Assembly (NCBI RefSeq): GCF_029933015.1
Contig: NZ_JAOZOZ010000033.1
Coordinates: forward strand, 1-15,895
Length of the DNA: 15,895 nt
Source of the DNA: Hydrogenimonas sp.
Lineage (GTDB): Bacteria > Campylobacterota > Campylobacteria > Campylobacterales > Hydrogenimonadaceae
Reading direction: 5' to 3'
In this document: positions 1 through 6,900 of the stretch, piece by piece
Numbering within the stretch: position 1 is the stretch's first letter
How the letters are laid out: every line of letters starts with the position of its first letter
Made by a program: the position numbers and the translations under genes
The notes under the pieces: generated by a model
Told to the model about the DNA's origin: nothing
Databases searched by the model: none
The model's input: the letters and a program-made list of their open reading frames with translations, nothing else

Positions 1-539
1 AAGACGTCTTCTCTATCTCCGGACGTGGTACGGTCGTTACAGGACGTATCGAGCGCGGTAAAGTCTGCGTCGGCGACGAGATCGAGATCGTCGGTATCCG
101 CGACACTCAGAAGACAACCGTTACAGGTGTCGAGATGTTCCGCAAAGAGATGGAGTGCGGTGAAGCCGGCGACAACTGTGGTGTTCTGCTCCGCGGTACG
201 AAAAAAGAGGATGTCGAGCGCGGTATGGTTCTTTGTAAGCCCGGCTCCATCACGCCTCATACGAAATTCGAAGCGGAAATCTACGTTCTTACAAAAGAGG
301 AAGGCGGACGCCACACTCCGTTCTTCAACGGATACCGCCCGCAGTTCTACGTACGTACGACTGACGTAACCGGCGCCATCACTCTTCCTGAGGGAACTGA
401 AATGGTTATGCCTGGCGACAACGTGAAAATCACTGCAGAGCTCATCGCTCCGATCGCACTCGAAGAGGGTACACGCTTCGCGATCCGCGAAGGCGGACGT
501 ACTGTCGGTGCAGGTGTTGTTTCCAAGATCCTTGCATAA
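1..539 (+). CDS. tuf: Elongation factor Tu, 3' part (domains 2 and 3)
   Basis: This is the last 178 codons of EF-Tu, the GTPase that carries aminoacyl-tRNA to the ribosomal A site in the cytoplasm. The frame is open from base 3, so the GTP-binding domain lies upstream of the window. Domain 2 starts almost at the edge (DVFSISGRGTVVTGR). Domain 3 carries the family hallmarks GGRHTPFFNGYRPQFYVRTT and, near the end, FAIREGGRTVGAGVV. The stop is TAA, and the C-terminus SKILA has the normal length. An internal ATG at 135 would give a 134-residue product, but it cuts through domain 2 and is not a real start. rpmG follows after 54 bases on the same strand, so the two are probably co-transcribed. Identity is certain; whether the genome has a second tuf copy cannot be seen here. 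Confidence 0.98.
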   Translation, partial: DVFSISGRGTVVTGRIERGKVCVGDEIEIVGIRDTQKTTVTGVEMFRKEMECGEAGDNCGVLLRGTKKEDVERGMVLCKPGSITPHTKFEAEIYVLTKEEGGRHTPFFNGYRPQFYVRTTDVTGAITLPEGTEMVMPGDNVKITAELIAPIALEEGTRFAIREGGRTVGAGVVSKILA

Positions 540-548
540 TGAACCCAT

Positions 549-574
549 GAAGGCACCCTCCAACGGGCGCCTTC
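549..574 (+). promoter_or_regulatory. Hairpin between tuf and rpmG
   Basis: A stem-loop pairs GAAGGC (549-554) with GCCTTC (569-574) and CCC (556-558) with GGG (565-567). There is one A·C mismatch (555/568) and the loop is TCCAAC. No U-tract follows, so it does not look like an intrinsic terminator. It may be a processing or stability element at the end of the abundant tuf message, or a modulator of rpmG translation. The pairing is seen directly; the function is inferred. Confidence 0.5.
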
Positions 575-593
575 AACCCGAAGGATAAAACCA

Positions 594-752
594 ATGAGAA
601 TCAATATAGGACTGAAATGCAGCGAGTGTGGTGAGATCAACTACACGACGTCGAAAAATACGAAAACTCATACCGAAAAGTTTGAGACGAAAAAATATTG
701 TCCGCGCTGCAACAAACACACACTTCACAAAGAAGTAAAACTCAAAAGCTAA
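594..752 (+). CDS. rpmG: 50S ribosomal protein L33, zinc-binding form
   Basis: The 52-residue protein is L33, a small component of the large ribosomal subunit near the E site. Two CxxC knuckles, C9-x-x-C12 and C36-x-x-C39, mark the zinc-binding (C+) version of the family, so the cell is expected to use zinc here. The sequence starts MRINIGLKCSECGEINYTT and ends EVKLKS, which is normal length for L33. The start ATG at 594 has GAAGGA (580-585) eight bases upstream as its ribosome binding site. The gene sits between tuf and tRNA-Trp, the usual Campylobacterota order. Its last codons form part of the stem of the terminator that follows. Confidence 0.96.
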   Translation: MRINIGLKCSECGEINYTTSKNTKTHTEKFETKKYCPRCNKHTLHKEVKLKS

Positions 753-778
753 ACCCTTCAACGGGTTTCGCTTTTTTT
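744..778 (+). terminator. Intrinsic terminator after rpmG
   Basis: AAACCC (751-756) pairs with GGGTTT (763-768) around the loop TTCAAC. Below one T·C mismatch, AAAAGC (744-749) pairs with GCTTTT (770-775). Seven T residues (772-778) follow, partly inside the lower stem. This is a classic rho-independent shape and overlaps the stop codon of rpmG. It would end the tuf-rpmG transcript, yet tRNA-Trp begins at 781, so some readthrough or a second role is possible. Confidence 0.8.
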
Positions 779-780
779 AC

Positions 781-856
781 AGGGCAGTAGCTCCAATGGT
801 AGAGCAACGGTCTCCAAAACCGTAGGTTGTGGGTTCGAGTCCCTCCTGCCCTGCCA
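781..856 (+). tRNA. trnW: tRNA-Trp (anticodon CCA)
   Basis: The 76-base cloverleaf has a perfect 7-pair acceptor stem (781-787 with 846-852), discriminator G853 and an encoded CCA end (854-856). The D stem is GCTC/GAGC (790-793 with 802-805), and the loop carries the conserved GG at 798-799. The anticodon stem ACGGT/ACCGT encloses the loop CTCCAAA, with anticodon CCA at 814-816, which reads the UGG tryptophan codon. The variable loop has five bases. The T loop TTCGAGT is normal, but the T stem GTGGG/CCCTC contains a T·T mismatch at 830/844 (standard positions 50 and 64). The gene lies between the rpmG terminator and secE. No separate promoter is obvious. Confidence 0.97.
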
Positions 857-874
857 CCTTAAGGAAATGAAATC

Positions 875-1054
875 ATGGAAAAATTGATTACCTATGTCAA
901 CCATGCTAAAATCGAACTATCCAAAGTAATTTTTCCAACAAAACTGCAGGTTCGTCAGGCGTTTTTCGCCGTTTTCGTCGTCGTGACGGTCGTCTCACTC
1001 TTTCTGGCACTGATCGACGTGATCATGTCCGCATCGCTTTCGGCGCTGATCTAA
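875..1054 (+). CDS. secE: Preprotein translocase subunit SecE
   Basis: This short gene encodes 59 residues with one transmembrane segment, the minimal bacterial SecE. SecE clamps SecY in the inner-membrane protein-conducting channel. The N-terminal part (MEKLITYVNHAKIELSKVIF) is the amphipathic helix, with the family's E-L-x-K-V pattern followed by P21-T-K. It is followed by a hydrophobic stretch from about residue 29 to 52 (QAFFAVFVVVTVVSLFLALI). The ATG at 875 has AAGGAA (861-866) eight bases upstream. Another ATG at 867 is out of frame and stops after six codons. Position directly before nusG is the classic secE-nusG arrangement and supports the call. Size and topology match the family, although the sequence is poorly conserved in general. 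Confidence 0.94.
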   Translation: MEKLITYVNHAKIELSKVIFPTKLQVRQAFFAVFVVVTVVSLFLALIDVIMSASLSALI

Positions 1055-1064
1055 AGGGGTCGTG

Positions 1065-1595
1065 ATGGCAGCGAAATGGTATGCGATCCAGACTTACGCA
1101 GGAAGTGAAAGAAGCGTCAAAAACGCGATCGAGACGATGGCCGAGCAGCTGGGGCTCCAGGACAAGATCGAAGAGATTGTCGTACCCACTGAAGACGTCA
1201 TCGAAGTGAAAAACGGCAAAAAGAAGATCACCGAGAGATCACTCTATCCGGGATACGTCTTCGCGAAGATGGATCTGGATACCGATCTTTGGCACAAGAT
1301 CCAGTCGCTTCCGAAAGTCTCACGTTTCATCGGCGAGCAGAAGAAACCGACGCCGCTGAGCGAAAAGGATGTCCAGAACATCCTCGACAAGGTCCAGAAC
1401 CGGGCGGCTCCGAAACCGAAAATCTCTTTCGAGCCCGGCGAGATGGTACGGATCATCGACGGTCCGTTCGCCAACTTCACCGGTATGGTGGAGGAGTACG
1501 ACCTCGAACACGGCAAACTGAAGCTCAACGTATCGATCTTCGGTCGAAGCACACCTGTGGAGATTCTTTACTCCCAGGTCGAAAAAATCATATAA
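1065..1595 (+). CDS. nusG: Transcription termination/antitermination factor NusG
   Basis: NusG (176 residues) binds the RNA polymerase clamp, aids processive elongation and links polymerase to Rho or to the ribosomal protein S10. The N-terminal NGN domain (about residues 1-105) opens with KWYAIQTYAGSE and contains the conserved ERSLYPGYVFAKM segment. The C-terminal KOW domain (about 120-176) shows EPGEMVRIIDGPFANFTGMV. The ATG at 1065 is preferred over the in-frame GTG at 1062, because the ribosome binding site AAGGGG (1054-1059) is then five rather than two bases away. The stop codon of secE lies 10 bases before the start, which suggests translational coupling. NusG and its targets RpoB and RpoC are encoded in the same cluster. 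Confidence 0.97.
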   Translation: MAAKWYAIQTYAGSERSVKNAIETMAEQLGLQDKIEEIVVPTEDVIEVKNGKKKITERSLYPGYVFAKMDLDTDLWHKIQSLPKVSRFIGEQKKPTPLSEKDVQNILDKVQNRAAPKPKISFEPGEMVRIIDGPFANFTGMVEEYDLEHGKLKLNVSIFGRSTPVEILYSQVEKII

Positions 1596-1621
1596 ATCAA
1601 ACTCAATAGAAGGGAAACGCA

Positions 1622-2047
1622 ATGGCAAAAAAAGTTGTTGACGAATTCAAATTGCAAATTCCTGCCGGGAAGGCGAATCCGTCTCCTCCGGTAGGTCCTG
1701 CGCTGGGTCAGCGTGGTGTGAACATCATGGAGTTCTGTAAGGCATTCAACGAGAAGACAAAAGATATGATGGGGTACAACATTCCCGTCGTCATCACCGT
1801 CTACTCCGACCGCAGCTTCACATTCATCACCAAGAAGCCTCCGGTCACCGACCTGATCAAAAAAGAGATCGGTCTGCAGAAAGGGAGTGACAACCCCCTG
1901 AAAAACAAGGTGGGTAAAATCACCCGAGAGCAGATCATGAACATCGTCAAGACGAAAATGGATGACCTGAACGCACACGACGAAGAGGCGGCCGCCAAGA
2001 TTATCGAGGGAAGCTGCCGAAGTATGGGTGTCGAGGTCGTCGACTAA
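1622..2047 (+). CDS. rplK: 50S ribosomal protein L11
   Basis: L11 (141 residues) binds the GTPase-associated region of 23S rRNA together with L10-L12 and is needed for factor function and for stringent-response activation by RelA-type proteins. The N-terminal domain has the conserved proline-rich segment ANPSPPVGPALGQRGVNIM (from about residue 18), where thiostrepton-type antibiotics contact the L11-rRNA site. The C-terminal rRNA-binding domain includes KVGKITREQIMNI and ends in GSCRSMGVEV. The length matches the family exactly. AGGGA (1611-1615) lies six bases before the ATG. rplA follows after a 62-base gap, making the usual L11 operon pair. Confidence 0.98.
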   Translation: MAKKVVDEFKLQIPAGKANPSPPVGPALGQRGVNIMEFCKAFNEKTKDMMGYNIPVVITVYSDRSFTFITKKPPVTDLIKKEIGLQKGSDNPLKNKVGKITREQIMNIVKTKMDDLNAHDEEAAAKIIEGSCRSMGVEVVD

Positions 2048-2056
2048 AAGATCTTC

Positions 2057-2080
2057 ACCGCCAGATCCAAAAGATGCGGT
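2057..2080 (+). promoter_or_regulatory. Hairpin between rplK and rplA, candidate L1-type operator
   Basis: ACCGC (2057-2061) pairs with GCGGT (2076-2080), and inside it ATC (2065-2067) pairs with GAT (2073-2075) around the loop CAAAA. A three-base CAG bulge (2062-2064) lies on the 5' side only. Two short helices separated by an asymmetric bulge, with GATG on the 3' strand, loosely recall ribosomal L1 binding sites. The spot just before rplA would suit autogenous control. The pairing is visible; the assignment to L1 is a guess. Confidence 0.3.
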
Positions 2081-2109
2081 AGCAAAAAATAAATTTGCGG
2101 AGTAAACAG

Positions 2110-2814
2110 ATGTCCAAAAAACTTTCCAAACGGGTACAGAAGCTGCTCGAAAAAATCGATACGAACAAAACCTACTCAGTAGAAGAGGCGACAAAACTCG
2201 TCAAGGATCTTCAATCGGCCAAATTCGATGAAACCGTCGAGTTGGCCCTTCGCCTCAACGTCGACCCGCGACACGCCGATCAGATGGTACGTGGTGCAGT
2301 CGTCCTCCCCCACGGTACCGGAAAAAACGTCCGTGTCGCCGTTTTTGCCAAGGGTGCGAAAGCCGACGAAGCGAAAGAGGCCGGAGCCGATATCGTCGGT
2401 GCCGAAGATCTTGTCGAAGCGATTCAAAACGGTAACATCGATTTCGATATTGTCATTGCGACTCCCGATATGATGGGTCAGGTCGGTAAAATCGGCCGTA
2501 TCCTCGGCCCCAAAGGCCTGATGCCGAACCCCAAAACCGGTACCGTCACGATGGATGTGGCCCAGGCCGTCAAGAACGCCAAGGGCGGTCAGGTCAACTT
2601 CCGTGTCGACAAAAAAGGTAACATCCATGCAGGTATCGGCAAAGCGAGTTTCGACGCAGAAAAACTCGCCGACAACCTCAGAGCTTTCGTCGCTGCGATC
2701 AACAAACAGAAGCCTGCGGCGGCCAAAGGGCGCTATATCCAAAACGCAGCCCTCTCGCTCACGATGAGCCCCTCCATCAAGCTCGACACCAACGAACTTA
2801 TGGAGATCAAATAA
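2110..2814 (+). CDS. rplA: 50S ribosomal protein L1
   Basis: L1 (234 residues, the standard length) forms the mobile stalk beside the E site that helps move deacylated tRNA out of the ribosome. In many bacteria it also represses its own L11-L1 message. The sequence starts MSKKLSKRVQKLLEKID. It carries the family block VGKIGRILGPKGLMPNPKTG near residues 120-140, then GGQVNFRVDKKGNIHAGIG and, near the end, SLTMSPSIKLD. The ATG at 2110 has GGAG (2099-2102) seven bases upstream. A TTG-initiated extension from 2095 would run through that binding site and has no counterpart in the family. The leader of the L10 operon begins immediately downstream. Confidence 0.98.
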   Translation: MSKKLSKRVQKLLEKIDTNKTYSVEEATKLVKDLQSAKFDETVELALRLNVDPRHADQMVRGAVVLPHGTGKNVRVAVFAKGAKADEAKEAGADIVGAEDLVEAIQNGNIDFDIVIATPDMMGQVGKIGRILGPKGLMPNPKTGTVTMDVAQAVKNAKGGQVNFRVDKKGNIHAGIGKASFDAEKLADNLRAFVAAINKQKPAAAKGRYIQNAALSLTMSPSIKLDTNELMEIK

Positions 2815-2828
2815 GCGCAAAAGCGCTT
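2813..2828 (+). promoter_or_regulatory. Small GC-rich hairpin at the end of rplA
   Basis: AAGCGC (2813-2818) and GCGCTT (2823-2828) form a six-pair stem with an AAAA loop. It overlaps the rplA stop codon. The following bases (TATCTTAGA) are too poor in T for a good intrinsic terminator. It may be a processing site, a weak pause site or the first helix of the L10 leader. The function is not known. Confidence 0.4.
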
Positions 2829-2834
2829 TATCTT

Positions 2835-2896
2835 AGACTGGAGATAGTTAGGGGCGAAAGCTTAATCGGCACTGTGTGCCGCCCTTCTTGAAGTCT
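2835..2896 (+). promoter_or_regulatory. Ribosomal protein L10 leader RNA (autoregulatory)
   Basis: The 101-base gap before rplJ folds into a nested structure. AGACT (2835-2839) pairs with AGTCT (2892-2896). Inside it, AGGGGCG (2850-2856) pairs with CGCCCTT (2880-2886), including one G·T pair. GGCAC (2868-2872) and GTGCC (2876-2880) form a top hairpin, sharing C2880 with the inner stem. The asymmetric loop between the outer and inner stems (GGAGATAGTT at 2840-2849) suits a kink-turn-like site. L10-L12 complexes are known to repress their own messages through leaders of this type in many bacteria. The strong ribosome binding site of rplJ lies just 3' of the fold. Confidence 0.65.
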
Positions 2897-2915
2897 CGGT
2901 CGGAAAGGAGGAAAC

Positions 2916-3401
2916 ATGACCCGAAGCGAAAAAGAACAGCTGGTCGCGGAGCTCACCGACGCTTTCGGACAAGCCAACTGTATCGTCATCGTCGATTTCA
3001 AAGGGATGACGGTCAAAGAGATGGAAGGCTTCCGAAAAATCGGTTACGAAGCCGGACTGGGTGCGCGTGTCATCAAGAACACGCTTGCGAGCCTCGCATT
3101 CAAAAACGCGGGTATCGAAGGTGTCGAACTCGTCGATACCAACATGGCTGTCTGGGGTGAAGATCCGATCGCAACCGCCAAAGCTGTCGCGAAGTACGCC
3201 AAAGAGAACGACAAGTTCGTCATCAAAGGCGGCGTCATCGACAAACAGCCGGTGGATGCTGCGAAGATCGAAGAGTACAGCAAACTGGCGAGCAAAGAAG
3301 AGCTCCTCGGTATGCTTCTGTCCGTCTGGACGGCTCCGTTGCGCAACCTGGCGGCCGGTCTCGACAACCTGGCGAAGAAAAAAGAAGAAGAGGCTGCCTG
3401 A
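2916..3401 (+). CDS. rplJ: 50S ribosomal protein L10
   Basis: L10 (161 residues) anchors the L7/L12 stalk to 23S rRNA. The globular N-terminal part opens MTRSEKEQLVAELTDAF and contains the family motif YEAGLGARVIKNTLASLAF (about residues 46-65). The C-terminal helix that binds L12 dimers covers roughly residues 125-161 and ends LAAGLDNLAKKKEEEAA. The start ATG is preceded by AGGAGG (2906-2911), a perfect match to the anti-Shine-Dalgarno sequence, four bases away. Such a strong site suits a gene repressed by its own product through the upstream leader. rplL follows after 55 bases. Confidence 0.98.
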   Translation: MTRSEKEQLVAELTDAFGQANCIVIVDFKGMTVKEMEGFRKIGYEAGLGARVIKNTLASLAFKNAGIEGVELVDTNMAVWGEDPIATAKAVAKYAKENDKFVIKGGVIDKQPVDAAKIEEYSKLASKEELLGMLLSVWTAPLRNLAAGLDNLAKKKEEEAA

Positions 3402-3456
3402 GCGCAGCGTAGAAAAAGTGGCTTAAAGCCAAAAAATATCTATCTAGGAGATAAAG

Positions 3457-3831
3457 ATGGCAATTACTAAAGAAGAATTGTTCGAATATATTGAAGGTCT
3501 GTCTGTTCTCGAGCTCAACGAGCTCGTCAAAGAGTTCGAAGAGCGCTTCGGCGTCTCCGCGACTCCGATGGTCGTAGCCGGTGCCGCCGGTGGCGAAGCC
3601 GGTGGTGCAGCGGAAGAGAAAACTGAATTCGACGTCGTTCTGACAAGCCCGGGTGCGAAAAAGATCAACGTCATCAAAGTGGTCCGCGAAGTTACGGGTC
3701 TGGGACTCAAAGAGGCGAAAGAGGCTGTCGACAACGCTCCGACAACCATCAAAGAGGCTGTCAGCAAAGACGAAGCCGAAGAGCTCAAGAAGAAATTCGA
3801 AGAAGCTGGCGCGACTGTCGAAATTAAATAA
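3457..3831 (+). CDS. rplL: 50S ribosomal protein L7/L12
   Basis: L7/L12 (124 residues) is the multicopy stalk protein that recruits EF-Tu, EF-G and other GTPases to the ribosome. The N-terminal dimerisation domain (about 1-32) starts MAITKEELFEYIEGLSVLEL. An Ala/Gly-rich hinge (about 40-53, AGAAGGEAGGAAEE) leads to the factor-binding C-terminal domain, which shows KINVIKVVREVTGLGLKEAK and ends EEAGATVEIK. AGGAG (3446-3450) lies six bases before the ATG. Short inverted repeats surround it: TGGCT/AGCCA at 3419-3431, and TATCT (3441-3445) facing AGATA (3449-3453) across the binding site. L12 must outnumber L10 several-fold, so a strong independent ribosome binding site is expected. The gene is followed by a hairpin in front of rpoB. 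Confidence 0.98.
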   Translation: MAITKEELFEYIEGLSVLELNELVKEFEERFGVSATPMVVAGAAGGEAGGAAEEKTEFDVVLTSPGAKKINVIKVVREVTGLGLKEAKEAVDNAPTTIKEAVSKDEAEELKKKFEEAGATVEIK

Positions 3832-3849
3832 CAAATTAAAACATTTTTC

Positions 3850-3876
3850 TAAAGGGAAGATTCAATCTTCCCTTTA
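3850..3876 (+). terminator. Attenuator-type hairpin between rplL and rpoB
   Basis: An 11-pair perfect stem joins TAAAGGGAAGA (3850-3860) to TCTTCCCTTTA (3866-3876), with the loop TTCAA. The downstream bases ATCCGTTTTA hold only an interrupted T-run, so termination is likely to be partial. In Escherichia coli a partial terminator at the same place lets ribosomal proteins be made in excess of polymerase subunits. The same role is inferred here. Confidence 0.65.
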
Positions 3877-3970
3877 TCCGTTTTACACTACACTATTAGC
3901 TTTACGCTTACCTATCGTACCGATCCGAGGTACTTCCTATGCAACACACTACTGAATGAGGTCTTAGCCC

Positions 3971-6900
3971 ATGCTTAACAATCTTAAATCAGGAAACCGC
4001 TTACGTGTTGATTTTGCAAAGACTCCCCAGGAAATCGATGTTCCCAATCTCTTGCAACTTCAACAGAGCAGTTACGACAACTTTTTGATGATCGATGCCA
4101 AAGATCGCTCCCAAAGCGGAATTGAACATGTTTTCCGATCTATCTTCCCGATCCATGACCCTCAGAACCGACTGACCCTCGATTATGTAGGCAGTGAAAT
4201 CACCAAGCCGAAATATACGGTCAGAGAGTGTATGGAACGCGGACTCACGTATGCCGTGTCGCTGAAGATGAAAGTCAGACTGACACTGTGGGAACGCAAC
4301 GACAAGACAGGTGAGAAAACCGGTGTCAAAGATATCAAAGAACAGGCAATCTTCGTTCGAGATATTCCGCTGATGACCGATCGGACCTCCTTCATCATCA
4401 ATGGTGTCGAACGCGTGGTCGTCAACCAGCTCCACCGGAGCCCCGGTGTCATCTTCAAAGAGGAAGAGGCGGCTACGGGAACCAACAAACTGCTCTATAC
4501 GGCGCAGATCATTCCTGATCGCGGTTCGTGGCTCTACTTCGAATACGATGCGAAGGACATTCTCTATGTCCGTATCAACAAACGCAGAAAGATACCCGTC
4601 ACGATTCTTTTCAGAGCACTCGGCTATACGAAGCAGGATATCCTCAAGCTCTTCTATCCTCTGATGAATATCCGTGTCAAGAACAACAAGTTCCTGATGC
4701 CTTTCAAACCGGAGAATTTCGCGGGACGTCTGGAGTACGACGTCAAGGACGAAGACGGCAACCTGATCATCGCAGCCGGCAAGCGCCTTTCGGCAAAACG
4801 TGCCAAAAAGCTGGTAGAAGACGGCCTCGAGTGGGTCGAATATCCTGTCGATGTCCTGATCGAGCGCCACCTGGCGGAGCCGATCATCGACCAGGAGAGC
4901 GGTGAAGTGCTGCTCGATACGTTGACGCAGCTTGATGAGAACAAGCTCAAGAAGATCCTCGAAAGCGGTGTCAAGGAGTTCGTCATCGCCGACGACCTGG
5001 CCGCCGGCGTGGACCAGTCGGTCATCAACGCCTTCCATGCCGATCAGGAGAGCCTGAAGCTTCTGCGTCAGACCGAAGGCATCGAGGACGAGAACGACCT
5101 CTCCGCCATCCGTATCTACAAGGTGATGAGACCCGGGGAGCCGGTCACCAAAGATGCGGCGAAAGCTTTCGTCAAGCAGCTCTTCTTCGATCCCGAGCGC
5201 TACGACCTCACCCGTGTCGGACGTATGAAGATGAACCACAAACTCGGTGTCGAAGTACCCGAGTACGTCACCGTCATGACCGACGAGGATATCATCAAGA
5301 CGGTCCAGTACCTGATCCGTGTCAAGAACGGACGCGGCCATATCGACGACCGCGACCACCTGGGCAACCGTCGTATCCGTGCCATCGGCGAGCTTCTGGG
5401 GAACGAACTGCAGACGGGTCTGATCAAGATGCAGAAGGCGATCCGTGACAAGATGAGCACGATGAGCGGCAACCTGGACGAGCTGATGCCCCACGATCTG
5501 ATCAACTCCAAGATGATCACCAACACGATTCTGGAGTTCTTCACCAGCGGACAGCTCAGCCAGTTCATGGACCAGACCAACCCGCTTTCGGAAGTGACCC
5601 ACAAACGTCGTCTTTCGGCACTTGGAGAGGGCGGTCTCGTCAAAGAGCGCGCCGGCTTCGAAGTGCGGGACGTCCACCCCACCCACTACGGCCGTATCTG
5701 TCCCATCGAGACGCCGGAAGGTCAGAACATCGGTCTGATCAACACGTTGGCCTCCTACGCGAAGGTCAACGATCTGGGCTTCATCGAGTCGCCCTACAAA
5801 AAGGTCGTAGACGGCAAAGTGACAAACGACGTCGTCTACATGACGGCGACCCAGGAGGAGGGCCTGACGATCGCGCCGGCCAGTACGAAGCTCGATGAAG
5901 AGGGACATATCGTCGAGGATCTGATCGAAGCGCGCCGGGACGGAGAGATCATTCTGGTCGACCGCAGCGAGATCGACTACATCGACCTGAGTCCGTTGAT
6001 GGTCGTCGGTGTGGCGGCGAGCCTGATTCCGTTCCTCGAGCACGACGACGCCAACCGGGCCCTGATGGGATCGAACATGCAGCGGCAGGGTGTACCGCTT
6101 CTCATTTCCGACGCGCCGATCGTGGGCACGGGTGTCGAGAAACTGATCGCCCGCGACGCCTGGGTCAGCATCAAGGCCAGACGCGCCGGTATCGTCGAGA
6201 AGATCGACTCCAAAAACATCTATATCATGGGCGAGGACGAAGAGGGCGCCTTCATCGACCACTACAGCCTGCAGAAGAACATGCGGACCAACCAGAACAC
6301 CACCTTCACCCAGCGCCCCATCGTCAAGAAGGGCGACAGGGTCGAAGCGGGTCAGGTCATCGCCGACGGTCCGAACATGGATCAGGGCGAGCTGGCCATC
6401 GGAAAGAACATCATGGTCGCTTTCATGCCCTGGAACGGCTACAACTTCGAGGACGCGATCGTCGTCAGCGAAAAGCTGATCCGTGAAGACACCTTCACCT
6501 CGGTCCATATCTACGAAAAAGAGGTGGAAGCCAGAGAGCTCAAGCACGGTGTCGAAGAGATCACACGTGACATTCCCAACGTCCGGGAAGAGGATCTGGG
6601 GCATCTGGACGAGAGCGGTATCGTCAAGATCGGTACCTACATCAAGCCGGGCATGATCATGGTCGGAAAGGTCTCTCCCAAAGGTGAGGTCAAACCGACT
6701 CCCGAAGAGCGCCTGCTGCGCGCGATCTTCGGTGAAAAGGCGGGCCACGTGGTCAACAAATCCCTCTACTGCCCGCCGTCGATGGAGGGTGTCGTCGTCG
6801 ACGTCAAGATCTTCACGAAGAAAGGGTACGAAAAGGACCAGCGAGCCATCCGCGCCTACGAAGAGGAGAAGGCCGAACTCGACCGCGAACACCACGACAA

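Noticed and set aside
549..574. Intrinsic terminator after tuf
   Set aside because: The stem is good but no T-tract follows; the next bases are AACCCGAAGG. Listed only as a hairpin.
2095..2109. TTG start extending L1 by five residues
   Set aside because: The extension overlaps the ribosome binding site for the ATG at 2110, and the ATG gives the standard 234-residue L1.
3882..3930. Promoter for rpoB between the attenuator and the gene
   Set aside because: TTTACA and TATTAG-like words are present but at wrong spacing; nothing resembles a convincing -10 box.
3939..3959. Six-codon upstream frame (MQHTTE) ending in the rpoB ribosome binding site
   Set aside because: It has no ribosome binding site of its own and its length is expected by chance. 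Conservation would be needed to take it seriously.
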